Below, one piece after another: positions 27,107 to 41,424 of a stretch of 57,284 nucleotides of DNA. The notes under the pieces were generated by a model. It saw only the letters and a program-made list of their open reading frames with translations. It ran no database searches and was not told the origin of the DNA. Origin of the DNA: Alphaproteobacteria bacterium (GTDB taxonomy: Bacteria; Pseudomonadota; Alphaproteobacteria; Geminicoccales; Geminicoccaceae); contig JALUAG010000042.1 in the NCBI GenBank assembly GCA_027045875.1, positions 1 to 57,284 of the forward strand. The letters run 5' to 3'. A program made the position numbers and the translations under genes. Positions within the stretch are counted from its first letter, which is position 1. Every line of letters starts with the position of its first letter.

Positions 27107-28336
27107 ATGCTTTTCGCCTGGTTGCTGCGACAGCTCGTTCGCGACGGCGATCTCGCAGTCCGCGACGCGCAGGGAAGGGTCGCGCGTTTCGGTGACGGAT
27201 CCGGACCACGGGTGGCCGTGCGCATCGCCGACCGGGCGACCGAGCACCGGCTCGCGCTGCGCCCGGAGCTGGCGCTGGGCGAGGCCTATGTGGACGGTCG
27301 GCTGATCCTCGAGGAGGGCTCGCTCTACGATTTGCTCGATCTCGTGGCCCGCAACTACGTGCGGATGCGCCGGCGCCCCGCCGGGCGTCTCCTGCGGCAG
27401 CTCGAGACCCTGACCCGGCGCTGGTACCAGATCAATCCCGTCGGCCGGGCCCGTCGCAACGTCGCCCACCACTACGATCTGTCGAACGAACTCTACCGGC
27501 TGTTCCTCGATTCGGACATGCAATACAGCTGCGCCTATTTCGAGGCCCCGGGGGAGGACATCGAGGCGGCGCAGCGGGCCAAGAAGCGCCATCTCGCGGC
27601 CAAGCTCCTGCTGCGTCCCGGCATGCGGGTGCTGGACATCGGCTCCGGCTGGGGCGGGCTCGCCCTCTACCTGGCCGAGGAGTTCGACGTCGAGGTGACC
27701 GGCCTGACGCTCTCCACCGAACAGCTCGAGCTCGCCCGCGAGCGGGCCCGCGAGCGCCGGCTCGAGGGCCGCGTGCGCTTCCTGCTCGAGGACTACCGGC
27801 AGCACCGGGGACGCTACGACCGGATCGTGTCGGTGGGCATGTTCGAGCACGTCGGCGTCAACCATTACGACCGCTTCTTCGGTCAGGTCGCCGATCTGCT
27901 CGCACCGGACGGGGTGGCGGTGCTCCATTCCATCGGCCGCATGGCGGGCCCGGGCTCCACGAGCCCCTGGATCCGCAAGTACATCTTCCCCGGCGGCTAC
28001 GTGCCGGCGCTCTCCGAGGTGCTGCCGGTGGTGGAGAGACGGGGGCTCTGGGCCTGCGATCTCGAGATCCTGCGGCTCCACTACGCGCACACGCTGGCCG
28101 CCTGGCGCGAGCGCTTCCTCGCCAACCGCGAGCGGGCGGCGCGGCTTCTGGACGAGCGCTTCTGCCGGATGTGGGAATACTATCTGGTGGCGGCCGAGAT
28201 CTTCTTCCGGGTGCTGGACGGCATGGTGTTCCAGCTCCAGCTCGCCAAGGAGCGGGACGTGGTGCCGATCACCCGCGACTACATGTTCGAATTCGAATAT
28301 CGCCACCGCCAGCCGACGGCGCATGCCGCCGAATAA
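27107..28336 (+). CDS. cfa: Cyclopropane-fatty-acyl-phospholipid synthase
   Basis: The product is 409 aa from the ATG at 27107 (GGGAGA upstream); a longer frame from 26999 has no ribosome site. The SAM-binding motif VLDIGSGWGGLALYLA is preceded by the substrate segment NVAHHYDLSNELYRLFL with SDMQYSCAYF, and followed by SVGMFEHVGVNHY. It methylenates unsaturated acyl chains of membrane phospholipids. The stop overlaps the start of the esterase gene by 14 nt. Confidence 0.92.
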   Translation: MLFAWLLRQLVRDGDLAVRDAQGRVARFGDGSGPRVAVRIADRATEHRLALRPELALGEAYVDGRLILEEGSLYDLLDLVARNYVRMRRRPAGRLLRQLETLTRRWYQINPVGRARRNVAHHYDLSNELYRLFLDSDMQYSCAYFEAPGEDIEAAQRAKKRHLAAKLLLRPGMRVLDIGSGWGGLALYLAEEFDVEVTGLTLSTEQLELARERARERRLEGRVRFLLEDYRQHRGRYDRIVSVGMFEHVGVNHYDRFFGQVADLLAPDGVAVLHSIGRMAGPGSTSPWIRKYIFPGGYVPALSEVLPVVERRGLWACDLEILRLHYAHTLAAWRERFLANRERAARLLDERFCRMWEYYLVAAEIFFRVLDGMVFQLQLAKERDVVPITRDYMFEFEYRHRQPTAHAAE

Positions 28337-29147
28337 CGGGACGCCGCGGCCGGTGCGGCTGGCCTTCACCCGCACCGGCCGAGGGCCGCCACTCCTCTTC
28401 CTCCACGGTTTCCTGGGAAGCGCCCGCAACTGGAAGGGCATCGCCCGCGCCCTGTCCGACCGCTTCACCTGCCTGCTCGTCGATCTGCGCAACCACGGCG
28501 CCTCCCCCTGGGCGGAGCCCATGACCTACGAGGCGATGGCCGCCGACGTGGCGGCGCTCTTGGAGGCCGAGGGGCTGGAGGAGGCGATCGTCCTCGGCCA
28601 CAGCATGGGCGGCAAGGCGGCGATGACCCTGGCCCTCGAGGGCCACCCGCGCCTGCGGGCGCTGATCGTCGTCGACATCGCGCCGGTGCCCTACCGGCGC
28701 CGGCTCGAACCGCTGCTCGATGCGCTGCTGGCGGTGGATCTCGCCCGTTTCCGCTCGCGCGCCGAGGTGGACGCGGCGCTGCGCCCGGCGATCCCCGAGG
28801 ATCCCTTCCGCGGCTTCCTGCTGCAGAACCTGGAGCGCGGTCCCGAAGGGTTGCGCTGGCGCTGCAATCTGCCCGTGCTGCGGCGCTGGCTGCCGGCCAT
28901 CACCGGCTTTCCGCCGGCCCTCGAAGGGCGCCGATGGGAGGGGCCGGTTCTGTTCCTGCGCGGCGAGCGTTCGGACTATGTCGAGGCGCGCCAGCTGCCG
29001 CGGATCCGCGCCCTCTTCCCGTGGGCGCGGATCGTCACTCTCGAGGGCGCCGGCCACTGGCCCCAGGCGGAAAGGCCGGAAGAGACGCGACGGGCGCTGG
29101 AGGCCTTCCTGAGTGAAGCCACGGGTGACGCTCCGCGACACAAATGA
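28323..29147 (+). CDS. Alpha/beta-hydrolase, YbfF/ABHD11-like esterase
   Basis: The product is 274 aa. It has the oxyanion region LLFLHGFLGSARNW, the nucleophile elbow LGHSMGGKAAM (Ser), the acid in LRGERSDYV, and the catalytic His in LEGAGHWPQAE. DLRNHGASPW is characteristic of YbfF-like esterases. A small acyl ester is the likely substrate. It is translationally coupled to the cyclopropane synthase gene. Confidence 0.87.
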   Translation: MPPNNGTPRPVRLAFTRTGRGPPLLFLHGFLGSARNWKGIARALSDRFTCLLVDLRNHGASPWAEPMTYEAMAADVAALLEAEGLEEAIVLGHSMGGKAAMTLALEGHPRLRALIVVDIAPVPYRRRLEPLLDALLAVDLARFRSRAEVDAALRPAIPEDPFRGFLLQNLERGPEGLRWRCNLPVLRRWLPAITGFPPALEGRRWEGPVLFLRGERSDYVEARQLPRIRALFPWARIVTLEGAGHWPQAERPEETRRALEAFLSEATGDAPRHK

Positions 29148-29173
29148 CTGTTTTCGAAAGCGTCTTCCCGCAT

Positions 29174-29179
29174 CATAAT
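29174..29179 (+). promoter_or_regulatory. Candidate -10 element of glpR
   Basis: CATAAT lies directly at the left edge of the GlpR-type operator and 42 bp before the proposed TTG start. No good -35 is seen at the expected distance, so the assignment is weak. Confidence 0.3.
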
Positions 29180-29192
29180 GTTCGAATACGAA
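29177..29192 (+). promoter_or_regulatory. GlpR-type operator before glpR
   Basis: AATGTTCGAATACGAA fits the E. coli GlpR half-site pattern (ATGTTCG and CGAA around four central bases). It overlaps the candidate -10 and precedes the Shine-Dalgarno, which predicts autorepression. Confidence 0.55.
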
Positions 29193-29215
29193 GCGCCACA
29201 GCCGGAGGAAGGGCG

Positions 29216-29983
29216 TTGGGCGAAGCAGAAGCGCGACGTTCCCACATCGTCGAGATCGTACGGCGCCAGGGGTTCGCCGCCATCGACCAGCTCGCGGCCA
29301 CCTTCAACGTGACGCCGCAGACCATCCGCCGCGACATCAACAGCCTCGCGCGGGCGGGTCGCCTACGGCGCTTCCACGGCGGTGCCGGCCTGCCCTCGAG
29401 CGTCGAGAACATCGCCTACGCCACCCGCCGGATCCTCAATCTCGAGGCCAAGAAGCGGATCGCCCGGCTGGTCGCCCAGCACATTCCCGACAACGCCTCG
29501 CTGATCATCAACATCGGCACCACCACCGAGGAGGTGGCGAAGGCGCTGATGGACCACGGCGGCCTCAGCGTGATCACCAACAATCTCAACGTCGCCAACA
29601 TGATGGCCGAGAAGCCCGACTTCCAGGTGATCGTCGCCGGCGGCGTGGTGCGGCGGCGGGACCGGGGCATCGTCGGCGAGGCGACCATCGACTTCGTCGA
29701 CCAGTTCCGGGTCGACTTCGCGGTCATCGGCATCAGCGGCATCGACATGGACGGCACCCTTTTGGATTTCGACTACCGCGAGGTGCGGGTCGCCCAGGCC
29801 ATCATCCGCAATGCCCGCACCGTGTTCCTGGCCGCCGACCATTCCAAGTTCGGACGCAACGCGATGGCCCGGCTCGGCCATCTCGCCGACGTCGACGCGC
29901 TCTTCACCGACCTGCCGCCGCCGGAGCCCATTCGCCTCGTGCTGGAGGCCTCGGAGACGGCGCTGCACATCGCCTCCGACTGA
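29216..29983 (+). CDS. glpR: Glycerol-3-phosphate regulon repressor GlpR (DeoR family)
   Basis: The product is 255 aa if translation starts at TTG 29216, which has GGAGGA 7 nt upstream and gives the standard family length. A frame open from 29144 would add 24 atypical residues that span the operator. The N-terminal helix-turn-helix has VTPQTIRRDINSLARAG, followed by RRFHGGAGLPSS. The C-terminal sugar-phosphate domain contains INIGTTTEEVA and ADHSKFGRNAM. It should repress glpR and glpD-glpSTPQUV until glycerol-3-phosphate binds. Matching operators lie at 29177-29192 and 30008-30025. Confidence 0.88.
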   Translation: MGEAEARRSHIVEIVRRQGFAAIDQLAATFNVTPQTIRRDINSLARAGRLRRFHGGAGLPSSVENIAYATRRILNLEAKKRIARLVAQHIPDNASLIINIGTTTEEVAKALMDHGGLSVITNNLNVANMMAEKPDFQVIVAGGVVRRRDRGIVGEATIDFVDQFRVDFAVIGISGIDMDGTLLDFDYREVRVAQAIIRNARTVFLAADHSKFGRNAMARLGHLADVDALFTDLPPPEPIRLVLEASETALHIASD

Positions 29984-30007
29984 ACGGCGTTTCGAAGCCG
30001 CGCATCC

Positions 30008-30025
30008 TTTTTCGCTTGCGAACAT
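30008..30025 (+). promoter_or_regulatory. GlpR-type operator before glpD
   Basis: TTTTTCGCTTGCGAACAT contains TTCG-N4-CGAACAT; the right half is a perfect E. coli-type GlpR half-site. It lies between glpR and glpD, about 75 bp before the glpD start, suggesting repression of the glpD-glpSTPQUV transcript. Confidence 0.55.
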
Positions 30026-30099
30026 CAACGGCCCCTGTTAGCCATCGTGCGACGGCACCACGGCGGCCGACGACGAACCAAGCGACACCAGGGGGGAGC

Positions 30100-31619
30100 G
30101 TGGCTGCGGAAACCTACGATCTGCTCGTGGTCGGCGGCGGCATCAACGGTGTCGGCATCGCCCGCGACGCGGCGGGACGCGGGCTTTCGGTGCTGCTCGT
30201 GGAGCAGGACGACCTCGCGGCCCACACCTCGAGCGAATCCTCGAAGCTGATCCACGGCGGCCTGCGCTATCTCGAGTACTTCGAGTTCCGTCTCGTGCGC
30301 GAGGCGCTGATGGAGCGCGAGGTGCTGTGGCGGGCGGCCCCTCACATCATCCATCCGCTGACCTTCGTGCTCCCCCATGCGCCGGGCATGCGGCCGGTGT
30401 GGATGATCCGCCTCGGGCTTTTCCTCTACGATCACCTGGGCGGCCGCGAGCGTCTGCCCGGATCCCGCGGCGTCGTCCTCGGCCCGGGCACGCCCCTGGG
30501 CGAACCGCTCAGGCCCGAGTTCACCCGCGGCTTCACCTACAGCGACTGCTACGTCGACGACGCCCGCCTCGTGGTGCTGAACGCCATGGACGCCGCCGAA
30601 CGCGGCGCCACCGTCCGTACCCGTACCCGCTGCACCGCGGCCCGCCGCGAGAACGGCCTCTGGCGGGCGGAGCTCGCCGCCGCCGACGGTACCACGTACA
30701 CGGTCGCCGCCCGCGCCCTCGTCAACGCCACCGGTCCCTGGGTGTCCCGCTTCCTCCAGGAGGCGGCGCGCGCCGACACCCGCAACCGGGTGCGGCTGGT
30801 CAAGGGCTCGCACATCGTCGTGCCCCGCCTCTACGAGGGCGATCACGCCTACATCCTCCAGAACGACGACCGCCGGGTGGTGTTCGTGATCCCCTTCGAG
30901 GGCGCGTTCTCGCTGATCGGCACCACCGACATCCCCTTCGAGGGGGATCCCGCGAGGCTCGCGATCTCGGAGGAGGAGATCGACTATCTCTGCCGCGCCG
31001 TCGGCCGCTACTTCCGCCCGCCGGTGCGCCGCCGGGACATCGTCTGGAGCTACGCCGGCGTCCGTCCCCTCTACGACGACGCCAGCAAGGATCCCTCGGC
31101 GGTCACCCGCGACTATGTGTTCGATCTCGATCTCGCCGAGGGGGCGCCGCTCCTTTCCGTGTTCGGCGGCAAGATCACCACCTTCCGCAAGCTCGCGGAA
31201 CATGCGGTGGCGCGGCTGCAGAAGGCGCTGGCCTTCGAGGCCCGGCCCTGGACCGCCGCGGCGCCGCTGCCCGGGGGCGATTTCGAGGCGGGAGACTTCG
31301 CCCGCTATCTCGACGGTTTCCGCCGCCGCTTCGCCTGGCTTCCGGAAGCGCTCGCCACCCGCCTCGCCCGTGCCTATGGTCGGCGTGCCGAGACGTGGCT
31401 CGCGGACGCGCGTTCCCTCGCCGACCTCGGGCGCGATTTCGGGGCCGGCCTCTACGAGCGGGAGGTGGCCTATCTCCACGAGCGCGAATGGGCGCGCAGC
31501 GCCCGGGACGTGCTCTGGCGACGCAGCAAGCTCGGACTCTTCGCGGGCGAGGACACGGTGGCGGCGCTGGAGGACTGGTTCGCCGCGCGCAGCCGGCAAC
31601 AGGGGGCGACGACTGCGAC

Positions 31620-31623
<4 letters not shown>
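30100..31623 (+). CDS. glpD: Aerobic glycerol-3-phosphate dehydrogenase GlpD
   Basis: The product is 507 aa from the GTG at 30100 (GGGGGGAG upstream). The FAD-binding opening is DLLVVGGGINGVGIARDAAG; SSKLIHGGLRYLEYFEFRLV and IGTTDIPFEGDP are family signatures; the C-terminal DAO_C domain begins after GGKITTFRKLAEHAV. It oxidises glycerol-3-phosphate to dihydroxyacetone phosphate at the membrane and passes electrons to quinone. Its stop overlaps glpS (ATGA). No glycerol kinase gene is in the window. Confidence 0.95.
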
Positions 31624-32711
<1,088 letters not shown>

Positions 32712-32714
32712 GGG

Positions 32715-33803
32715 ATGGCGAGCATCACCTTCGAGGGGGTCGCCCACAGCTACGAGCGCCATCCGCGCGACGAACGGGATTTCGCCCTCAAGACCCTGGA
32801 CGCGAGCTTCGAGAACGGCGGCGCCTACGCCCTCCTGGGCCCCTCGGGCTGCGGCAAGACCACGCTCCTCAACATCATCTCGGGCCTGCTGCGCCCCACC
32901 CGCGGCCGGGTCCTCTACGACGACCGCGACGTGACCGCGTTGCCTCCGGCCCGGCGCAACATCGCCCAGGTGTTCCAGTTTCCGGTCATCTACGACACCA
33001 TGACGGTGGAGCAGAACCTGGCCTTCCCGCTGCGCAACCGGGGGCTGGCCGCCGCCGCCATCGCCCGCCGGGTGGCGGAGGTGGCGGAGATGCTGGAGCT
33101 CGAGGGCGTCCTCAGGCAGCGGGCGGCCGGGCTCACCGCCGACCAGAAGCAGAAGGTGTCGCTGGGCCGCGGTCTCGTGCGGGTGGACGTGGCCGCCATC
33201 CTCCTCGACGAGCCGCTGACGGTCATCGATCCGCAGCTCAAATGGCTGCTCAGGCGCAAGCTCAAGGAGGTCCACGCCCGCTACGGCCACACCTTCGTCT
33301 ATGTCACCCACGACCAGAACGAGGCCCTGACCTTCGCCGATCGGGTGGTGGTCATGTACGACGGTCGGATCGTCCAGGTGGGGTCGCCCCAGGACCTGTT
33401 CGAGCGGCCGCTGCACCGGTTCGTCGGCTATTTCATCGGCTCGCCGGGCATGAACTTCCTGCCCTGCCATCTGGCCGGCAACGGCCTCGGCATCGACGGC
33501 ACCGAGGTGGTGCTGGGCGGGGCCTGGTTCGCCGAGGCGGCCAGCCGCCCGAGCGCCCGCCTCGAGCTCGGCATCCGGCCCGAACATCTCGAGGTGCTGG
33601 CGCGGCCGGAGCCGGGCAGCGTCGAGGCACGGCTGCTCCGGGTCGAGGATCTCGGCAACTACAAGCTGGTCTCGGCCGTGCTCGGCCCCCACCGGCTGTT
33701 CGCCAAGGTGCCGGAGGGACGGGAGATCGGGGGCGAGACCGTGAACCTGCGCTTTCCGCCGACGCGCACCCGGCTCTACGCCGACGACCGACTGCTGGTT
33801 TGA
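32715..33803 (+). CDS. glpT: Glycerol ABC importer ATP-binding protein GlpT
   Basis: The product is 362 aa. Walker A GPSGCGKTT (42-50), Walker B ILLDEP and the switch His in YVTHDQ (His199) are intact, but the signature is LTADQKQK (140-147) instead of LSGGQxQR. This is the reciprocal defect of GlpS. GGAGG precedes the ATG, 3 nt after the glpS stop. The name follows the rhizobial ABC operon and is not the E. coli glycerol-3-phosphate antiporter. Confidence 0.88.
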   Translation: MASITFEGVAHSYERHPRDERDFALKTLDASFENGGAYALLGPSGCGKTTLLNIISGLLRPTRGRVLYDDRDVTALPPARRNIAQVFQFPVIYDTMTVEQNLAFPLRNRGLAAAAIARRVAEVAEMLELEGVLRQRAAGLTADQKQKVSLGRGLVRVDVAAILLDEPLTVIDPQLKWLLRRKLKEVHARYGHTFVYVTHDQNEALTFADRVVVMYDGRIVQVGSPQDLFERPLHRFVGYFIGSPGMNFLPCHLAGNGLGIDGTEVVLGGAWFAEAASRPSARLELGIRPEHLEVLARPEPGSVEARLLRVEDLGNYKLVSAVLGPHRLFAKVPEGREIGGETVNLRFPPTRTRLYADDRLLV

Positions 33804-33815
33804 GGAGGGGACGAA

Positions 33816-34684
<869 letters not shown>

Positions 34685-34688
<4 letters not shown>

Positions 34689-35488
34689 AGACCGGAATCG
34701 TCCGCTTCGCTCTCGCCACCTATCTGGTGATGCTGATGTTGCCCGTCTACTGGATGGTCAACATGTCGCTGCGGGACAACGCCGACATCCTCTCCACCTT
34801 CGTCCTGTTCCCGGAAAATCTGACCTTCGACAACTACATAAAGATCTTTACCGATCCGAGCTGGTATTCGGGCTACATCAATTCGATGATCTACGTCACC
34901 ATGAACATGGTGATCTCGGTGAGCGTGGCGCTGCCCGCCGCCTACGCCTTCTCCCGCTACCGCTTCATCGGCGACAAGCACGTCTTCTTCTGGCTGCTCA
35001 CCAACCGCATGGCGCCGCCGGCGGTGTTCGCGCTGCCCTTCTTCCAGCTCTACCAGACGATGGGGCTGATCGACACCCACATCGCCGTGGCCCTCGCCCA
35101 CACCCTGTTCAACGTGCCGCTGGCGGTGTGGGTGCTCGAGGGCTTCATGTCGGCCATCCCGCGGGAGATCGACGAGACCGCCTATCTCGACGGCTACAGC
35201 TTCCCCCGCTTCTTCTTCAGGATCTTCATGCCGCTCATCAAGACCGGGATCGGCGTCACCGCCTTCTTCACCTTCATGTTCTCCTGGGTGGAGCTGCTGA
35301 TGGCGCGCACGCTCACCACCACCGAGGCGAAGCCCATCGCGGCGGTGATGACCCGCACGGTGAGCGCCACCGGCCTCGACTGGGGGCTGCTCGCCGCCGC
35401 CGGGGTGCTGACCATCGTGCCGGGTGCTCTCGTCATCTATTTCGTGCGCAACTACATGGCCAAGGGCTTCGCCCTCGGCCGGGTGTAG
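34685..35488 (+). CDS. glpQ: Glycerol ABC importer permease GlpQ
   Basis: The product is 267 aa with six predicted helices (first: FALATYLVMLMLPVYWMV). The EAA loop is IPREIDETAYLDGYSFPRFF, as in MalG/UgpE-type permeases. It pairs with GlpP to form the glycerol channel. The name refers to the rhizobial transporter subunit, not the phosphodiesterase. Confidence 0.88.
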
Positions 35489-35499
35489 GGAGGTCCGGG

Positions 35500-35781
35500 A
35501 TGTCCGTCTTCGCCTGGATGGCATGGACCTGGCCGACCGCGATCTTCTTCGCGTCGATCGCCCTCCTGCTGGTGGTCATGACGGTGCTGGAGCTCGTCTG
35601 GCCCTCCGTCGAGCGCCGCGGCTTCCTGCCCATCGAGACCAGTCGCGGCGACCGGCTGTTCATCAGCCTGCTGTCCGCCGCCTACATCCATCTCGCCTGG
35701 CTCGGGCTGAGCGATCTGCCGCTCTGGTACGCCTCGGGCCTCGCCCTTCTGTGGGCGGGGATCGTCATGCGCTGGGCGTGA
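35500..35781 (+). CDS. glpU: Small membrane protein GlpU (DUF2160 family)
   Basis: The product is 93 aa from the ATG at 35500 (GGAGGT upstream). Two or three hydrophobic helices are interrupted by a polar loop with RRGFLPIETSRGDRLFISLL, typical of the DUF2160 proteins found in glycerol ABC operons. The exact function is not known; it is presumed to be an accessory membrane subunit. It lies 11 bp after glpQ and 100 bp before glpV. Confidence 0.82.
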   Translation: MSVFAWMAWTWPTAIFFASIALLLVVMTVLELVWPSVERRGFLPIETSRGDRLFISLLSAAYIHLAWLGLSDLPLWYASGLALLWAGIVMRWA

Positions 35782-35881
35782 GTTTCCGGAACCCGCGCCC
35801 GGGCCGTGTCGCCTCCGCGGTCCGGGTGTCGCCGAGTGCCGGCGGGGAGATCAGGGAGGCTGCAGAAGGAGTGAAACGGAA

Positions 35882-37642
<1,761 letters not shown>

Positions 37643-37663
37643 AGTCCTCCGCTATGTCTCGGA

Positions 37664-37693
37664 TCGGGGGAGGGGCCGCGGCTCCTCCCCCGA
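37664..37693 (+). terminator. Intrinsic-type terminator of the glp operon
   Basis: TCGGGGGAGG (37664-37673) and CCTCCCCCGA (37684-37693) form a 10-bp perfect stem with a 10-nt loop, 21 nt after the glpV stop. An AT-rich tail with CTTTTCTT follows about 17 nt later. Confidence 0.65.
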
Positions 37694-37772
37694 ACGTCTA
37701 AAATACAACCTTTTCTTAAAGATATCGTGACAACTCTGGCCGCAACACGGACCCGAAGCTGGGGCTTGGCGA

Positions 37773-40700
37773 TTGCGGCGCAGATCCACCTCCCGGTCGA
37801 AACCGACCGTACCGGAGCACTTCCGTGCGCTGGTCACGGCGAGCTTCGACCCTGCGCTGCTGCTGGCCGCCGACGGCCGCGTGCTGCAGGCGAACGAGCC
37901 GGCGCGCGCGCTCCTCGACCTGCCCCCGAAGGAGGGCTGGCCGATCGACACCGTCCTCGCCGATCTCCCCGCGATCCGGGATCTCGGCCGCCGGAGCTGG
38001 CAGGGACGGCTCCGTCTCGCCGGTGACAGCTTCTGCGAGGCGCGGCTGACACCGCTGTACCGCGGCCGTAGCGTTACCGCCTATTTCCTCTGTCTGCGCT
38101 GGCCACCGGTGGACGGCAACGAGGGCATGGCCTGCCTCGCCCTCGAGCGGTTGCCGCTGGGCTGCGCCCTCCTCGACCGCGAGGGGCGGGCGGTCTGCCT
38201 CAACGAGGCGTTGGCGGCGCTGGCCGGAGGGGAGCGCGAGGCGATGACGGGGCGCGAGCTCGCCGAGAGCCTCGGGCTCGGTCCCGACGTGCGCGAGCTC
38301 GACCGGCGGGCGCTGGCCGCCAACCGGGCGATGCGCACCGATCACGTCAAGCAGCTCGAGGGTGGCGAACAGCGGGTGCTCCGCTTCACCCGCATCCCCG
38401 TCACCGCCCCGAGCGGCGCGCCGATGCTGCTCGTTACGGTGGAGGACATCACCGCCGATCTCGATTCCCCGGACGGGCTCGCCGGCGACGCCCGCCTCGT
38501 GCGCAGCATCCTCGACTACATGCCGGGGTTCCTCTCCCTCAAGGACGTCCACACCCGGCGCTTCGTGTTCGCCACCGGCATCGACAGGGTGCTGAGCGGC
38601 GGCTCGCGGGCCGATCTGATCGGCCGCAGCGCCCAGGAACTCTACTCGCCGGAGCAGGCGGCGGCGATCGACGCCACCGAGGAGGAGCTGGTCCACAATC
38701 CCGACCGCGTGATCGAGGCCCAGTTCGCCAACGAGGTCGGCGGCCGCAAGCGCTGGTTCTATTCGCGCAAGCTGATCGTGCCCGACGCCGAGGGCGACCC
38801 CCGCTACATCCTGACCTTCAACATGGACATCACGGACCAGGTGGAGGCCAAGGAGAAGATCTTCGAGACCAATGCCTTCCTCGACGCGGTGATCGACCAT
38901 CTGCCGGCGCTGGTCTGGGTGCGCGACTTCGAGACCGGGCGCATCGAGCGGGTCAGCCGACGCACCGGCGAGTTCCTCGATCTGCCCTCGGAAGAGCTGG
39001 TCGGGCGCACCCTGGCCGAGATCCACGCCGGCCTCGCGGAGGCGGTGGCGACGGCGGACGCCACCCTGCGCCGGGACGCCGGCTCGGTGGTGGAACAGCG
39101 CATCTCCGTCGAACTGGCCCGGGGGGCGCGCACGCTCCAGATGTACCAGGTGGCGATCCCCGATCCCGAGGGCTGTGCGAAGCACATCGTCACCATCCAG
39201 CTCGACGTCACCGACCAGGTGCGAGCCGAACAGCAGCTCGCCGACAGCCGCGCCTTCCTGCGCCAGATCATCGGCCATCTGCCGCTCGTCCTCTCGGTCA
39301 AGGAGGCCACCACCCGCCGCTACATCCTCGCCAACCGCAACCCCACCCGCGGGGTCGTGGACCCGGGCATGTCGGTGCTGGGCAAGCGGGCGGAGGACAT
39401 CCATCCCCCGGACATCGCCGCCCTCGTCGACGAGCTCGACGAGCGGATCATCGCCGATCCGGCCCAGGTGATCGAGCGGGAGATCCACTTCTCGGACCCC
39501 GAGGGCGACGTCTGGTACCGGCTGCGAAAGGTGGGCATCGCCAACCCCGACGGCAGCTGCCGCTACATCGTCACCATCAGCGAGGACGTCACCGAGCGCC
39601 GGCGGATGCTGGAGGAGCTGGAGCGCAGCGAGGCCAGCCTCAAACGGTCCCAGCAGATCGCCCGTATCGGTTCCTGGTACTTCCGCCTCGCGGACCGCCA
39701 GCTCGAATGGTCGGAGCAGATGTACGCGCTCTGGGGCGTCGATCCCCAGCACTTCCTTCCCAGCGAGCGCAGCGTCATGGCCCTCGTCCACCCCGAGGAC
39801 CGGGGCAAGCTGATCAAGGCCCAGGCGGCGGCGGTGGCCGGCGGACGCCGCTACAACGTCGTGGTGCGGACGCGGCGGGCCTCGGACGACGCGCTGCGGC
39901 ACATGAGCGTCGACGGCGAGGTGGAGCTCGATCCCGAGGGGAACGCCGTCGCCCTGTTCGGCACCTGCCAGGACATCACCGAGCGAGTGGAGGCCGAACA
40001 GCGCATCCGGCGGCTCGCCCAGCACGATTCGCTGACCGGCCTGCCCAACCGGCTGCTGTTCGACGACCGGCTCCGTCAGGCGGCGCTGCAGGCGCGGCGC
40101 AAGGGCAGCTTCTTCGCCGTCCACTGCCTCGATCTCAACGACTTCAAGGGGGTCAACGATTCCCTCGGTCACGCGGTCGGCGACCGGCTGCTCAAGCAGG
40201 TGGCCGAACGCCTGCGCGAGGCGGTGCGCGGTGTCGATACGGTGGCGCGGCTCGGAGGCGACGAGTTCGCGGTCATCCAGACCGAACTCGAGGGACCGCA
40301 GATGGCCGCCAACCTCGCCGATCGGGTGATCGAAGCGCTGGGCCGGCCCTACCAGATCGGCAATCACGAGCTCTTCACCTCGGCCTCCATCGGCATCGCC
40401 GTCGGCGACGGCGAGAACGAGGATGCGACGGAGATCCTGCGCTACGCCGATCTCGCGCTCTATGCCGCCAAGGCCGAGGGACGCGGGCGCTTCCGCTTCT
40501 TCTCGCCGGAGATGAACGCGGCGCTGCGCCGACGGCGGCTGACCGAGACCCGGCTGCGCCAAGCGCTCGAGGAGAACCGCCTGACCATCATGTACCAGCC
40601 GCAGGTGGAGCTCGCGACCGGCCACATGATCGGCGTCGAGGCGCTGCTGCGCTGGTGGGACGAGGAACTGGGCGAGGTGCCGCCCGATCAGTTCATCACG

Positions 40701-41327
40701 GTCGCCGAGGAATGCGGCCTCATCCTCGAGCTCGGCCGCTGGATCCTCGAGCACGCCTGCCGGCAGGCCCAGCGCTGGCTGCGGCAGGGCTTCGCCCTCG
40801 ACCGGGTGGCCATCAACCTGTCGCCGGCCCAGTTCGCCTTCCAGGATCTGGTGGAGGAGGTGGCCGAGATCCTCGAGGAGACCGGCCTGCCGCCCGGGCG
40901 GCTGGAAGTGGAGATCACCGAATCGACCCTGATGCGCGACCAGCGGGGCGCGGTCGGCACCCTCCGGGCCCTGCACGAGCTCGGCGTCGGCGTCGCGCTG
41001 GACGATTTCGGCACCGGCTACTCCTCCCTGAGCTATCTCAAGCGGTTCCCCCTGGACAAGGTCAAGATCGACCGCTCCTTCGTCCAGGACCTGCCCCACG
41101 ACCAGGACAGCGCGGCCATCACCCGCACCATCATCAGCCTCGGCAAGACGCTGCGCCTGAAGGTGCTGGCCGAGGGGGTGGAGACCGCCGAACAGTGCGC
41201 CTTTCTGCTGCGCGAGGGCTGCGACGAAGCCCAGGGCTACCTGTTCTCGCGCGCGGTCACCGCCGAAGAACTCGAGGAGCTGCTGCGCGACGGCGTCGAC
41301 CGGCCGCTCGCCATTCCCGCCGAGTGA
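37773..41327 (+). CDS. Multi-PAS GGDEF-EAL protein (cyclic-di-GMP turnover)
   Basis: The product is up to 1184 aa; the first in-frame start is TTG 37773 without a strong ribosome site, and GTG 37880 is an alternative. At least four PAS-type sensor modules occupy the first 700 residues, with junctions such as [16 protein letters not shown] and [18 protein letters not shown]. The GGDEF domain has an intact LGGDEFAV (about 827). The EAL domain has GVEALLRWW (about 953), [14 protein letters not shown] and [10 protein letters not shown], so both cyclase and phosphodiesterase activities are possible. No membrane helix is seen. It stands alone as a transcription unit. Confidence 0.9.
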   Translation: MRRRSTSRSKPTVPEHFRALVTASFDPALLLAADGRVLQANEPARALLDLPPKEGWPIDTVLADLPAIRDLGRRSWQGRLRLAGDSFCEARLTPLYRGRSVTAYFLCLRWPPVDGNEGMACLALERLPLGCALLDREGRAVCLNEALAALAGGEREAMTGRELAESLGLGPDVRELDRRALAANRAMRTDHVKQLEGGEQRVLRFTRIPVTAPSGAPMLLVTVEDITADLDSPDGLAGDARLVRSILDYMPGFLSLKDVHTRRFVFATGIDRVLSGGSRADLIGRSAQELYSPEQAAAIDATEEELVHNPDRVIEAQFANEVGGRKRWFYSRKLIVPDAEGDPRYILTFNMDITDQVEAKEKIFETNAFLDAVIDHLPALVWVRDFETGRIERVSRRTGEFLDLPSEELVGRTLAEIHAGLAEAVATADATLRRDAGSVVEQRISVELARGARTLQMYQVAIPDPEGCAKHIVTIQLDVTDQVRAEQQLADSRAFLRQIIGHLPLVLSVKEATTRRYILANRNPTRGVVDPGMSVLGKRAEDIHPPDIAALVDELDERIIADPAQVIEREIHFSDPEGDVWYRLRKVGIANPDGSCRYIVTISEDVTERRRMLEELERSEASLKRSQQIARIGSWYFRLADRQLEWSEQMYALWGVDPQHFLPSERSVMALVHPEDRGKLIKAQAAAVAGGRRYNVVVRTRRASDDALRHMSVDGEVELDPEGNAVALFGTCQDITERVEAEQRIRRLAQHDSLTGLPNRLLFDDRLRQAALQARRKGSFFAVHCLDLNDFKGVNDSLGHAVGDRLLKQVAERLREAVRGVDTVARLGGDEFAVIQTELEGPQMAANLADRVIEALGRPYQIGNHELFTSASIGIAVGDGENEDATEILRYADLALYAAKAEGRGRFRFFSPEMNAALRRRRLTETRLRQALEENRLTIMYQPQVELATGHMIGVEALLRWWDEELGEVPPDQFITVAEECGLILELGRWILEHACRQAQRWLRQGFALDRVAINLSPAQFAFQDLVEEVAEILEETGLPPGRLEVEITESTLMRDQRGAVGTLRALHELGVGVALDDFGTGYSSLSYLKRFPLDKVKIDRSFVQDLPHDQDSAAITRTIISLGKTLRLKVLAEGVETAEQCAFLLREGCDEAQGYLFSRAVTAEELEELLRDGVDRPLAIPAE

Positions 41328-41424
41328 GCGCGGGTGCCCCGCGTTCCCTGGCCTCCCTCGCCCCTCGTCACGACCGGCCTCCGCGGCTAGGGTCCACGGC
41401 AGCTTCCGTCGCGGAGGGCCGTCC